From positions 1 through 6,727 of the forward strand of contig WRFW01000136.1 in assembly GCA_009787435.1 (NCBI GenBank): a DNA stretch of 6,727 nt, written 5' to 3'. The notes beneath the pieces were generated by a model. That model did no database searches and had not been told where the DNA came from. It saw only the letters and a list, made by a program, of their open reading frames with translations. The position numbers were made by a program, and so were the translations under genes. The stretch comes from Defluviitaleaceae bacterium. GTDB lineage: Bacteria; Bacillota; Clostridia; Lachnospirales; UBA5962. Below are positions 6,493 through 6,727 of the stretch, in pieces (position 1 is the stretch's first letter; every line of letters begins with the position of its first letter).

Positions 6493-6727
6493 GTTGAAAT
6501 TTTAGTAACCATGTAGCTTCAATTAGATATTTTTTCAGCTTCTTTTTTATTTTATTTAATTTTTTCGGCATTTTTAACATTCACAATCTCTTTTATTAGC
6601 TTTTTAATTAGCTATTATTGCTGTAGCTTTGGCTTACTTATTTAGCGTCATAAAATTTTTCATATAAAATCTAGCTTACAACTATGTTACAAATTGCTGC
6701 AAACTATTGAAAAAAGTTGAGGGGGGG
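6493..6727 (+). other. AT-rich intergenic stretch, no gene seen
   Basis: From the terminator to the window edge no reading frame of credible length exists on either strand; the longest I traced is a Lys-rich 37-codon minus-strand frame that runs through the terminator. A possible promoter is TTGGCT at 6629-6634 and TAAAAT at 6651-6656, with 16 bases between. The last 12 bases, GTTGAGGGGGGG, resemble the GAGGG ribosome binding sites of parB and ddl, so a + strand gene may begin just past base 6727. Confidence 0.5.
6629..6656 (+). promoter_or_regulatory. Candidate promoter for a gene beyond the right edge
   Basis: TTGGCT (6629-6634) is followed after 16 bases by TAAAAT (6651-6656). Each hexamer has four or five consensus bases. 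In such AT-rich DNA this could arise by chance; the support is its place after a terminator and before a possible ribosome binding site at 6716-6727. Confidence 0.3.

Noticed and set aside
6458..6571. Minus-strand 37-codon Lys-rich frame starting at 6571
   Set aside because: It has no ribosome binding site, its composition simply mirrors a T-rich stretch, and it runs through the ddl terminator.

Overview
The window reads as a piece of chromosome from an AT-rich, low-GC Gram-positive anaerobe (Firmicutes, most likely a Clostridia-type lineage). This rests on an SLH-anchored surface protein, a Clostridia-style cardiolipin synthase, a SpoVB/MurJ-type flippase, purine-rich GGAGG-like ribosome binding sites, AGA/AGG and NNA/NNT codon bias, and TGA used as a normal stop. 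I cannot place it to genus. No phage, insertion sequence, CRISPR array, tRNA or rRNA is visible.

Layout, all genes on the + strand: (1) 2-979, the C-terminal 325 residues of a surface protein cut by the window's left edge. It has a Glu-rich tandem-repeat linker, a Pro-rich hinge, and three SLH repeats plus a trailing half repeat. (2) 1010-1095, a nested perfect inverted repeat that looks like a long bidirectional terminator. (3) 1214-2710, cardiolipin synthase with two HKD motifs. (4) 2796-4316, a 14-helix-class MOP flippase of the SpoVB/YtgP group. (5) 4411-5265, a ParB/Spo0J CTPase with its own near-consensus promoter and no parA beside it. (6) 5364-6377, D-alanine--D-alanine ligase starting at TTG after a strong Shine-Dalgarno. 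(7) 6378-6727, no gene: two stem-loops, a clear intrinsic terminator, then AT-rich DNA with a possible promoter. It ends in a G7 run that may be the ribosome binding site of a gene starting just outside.

The shared theme is the cell envelope. Ddl makes the D-Ala-D-Ala dipeptide for the peptidoglycan precursor, the flippase is of the family that exports lipid-linked precursors, Cls remodels the membrane, and the SLH protein attaches to the finished wall. ParB, a chromosome-segregation protein, sits among them. Gaps of about 85-100 bp and separate promoter candidates suggest several transcription units rather than one tight operon.

I see no clearly new system. The points most worth a second look are two active-site substitutions in Ddl (His to Leu and Gly to Ala), the nested palindrome at 1010-1095, the orphan parB, and the structured 3' region after ddl.
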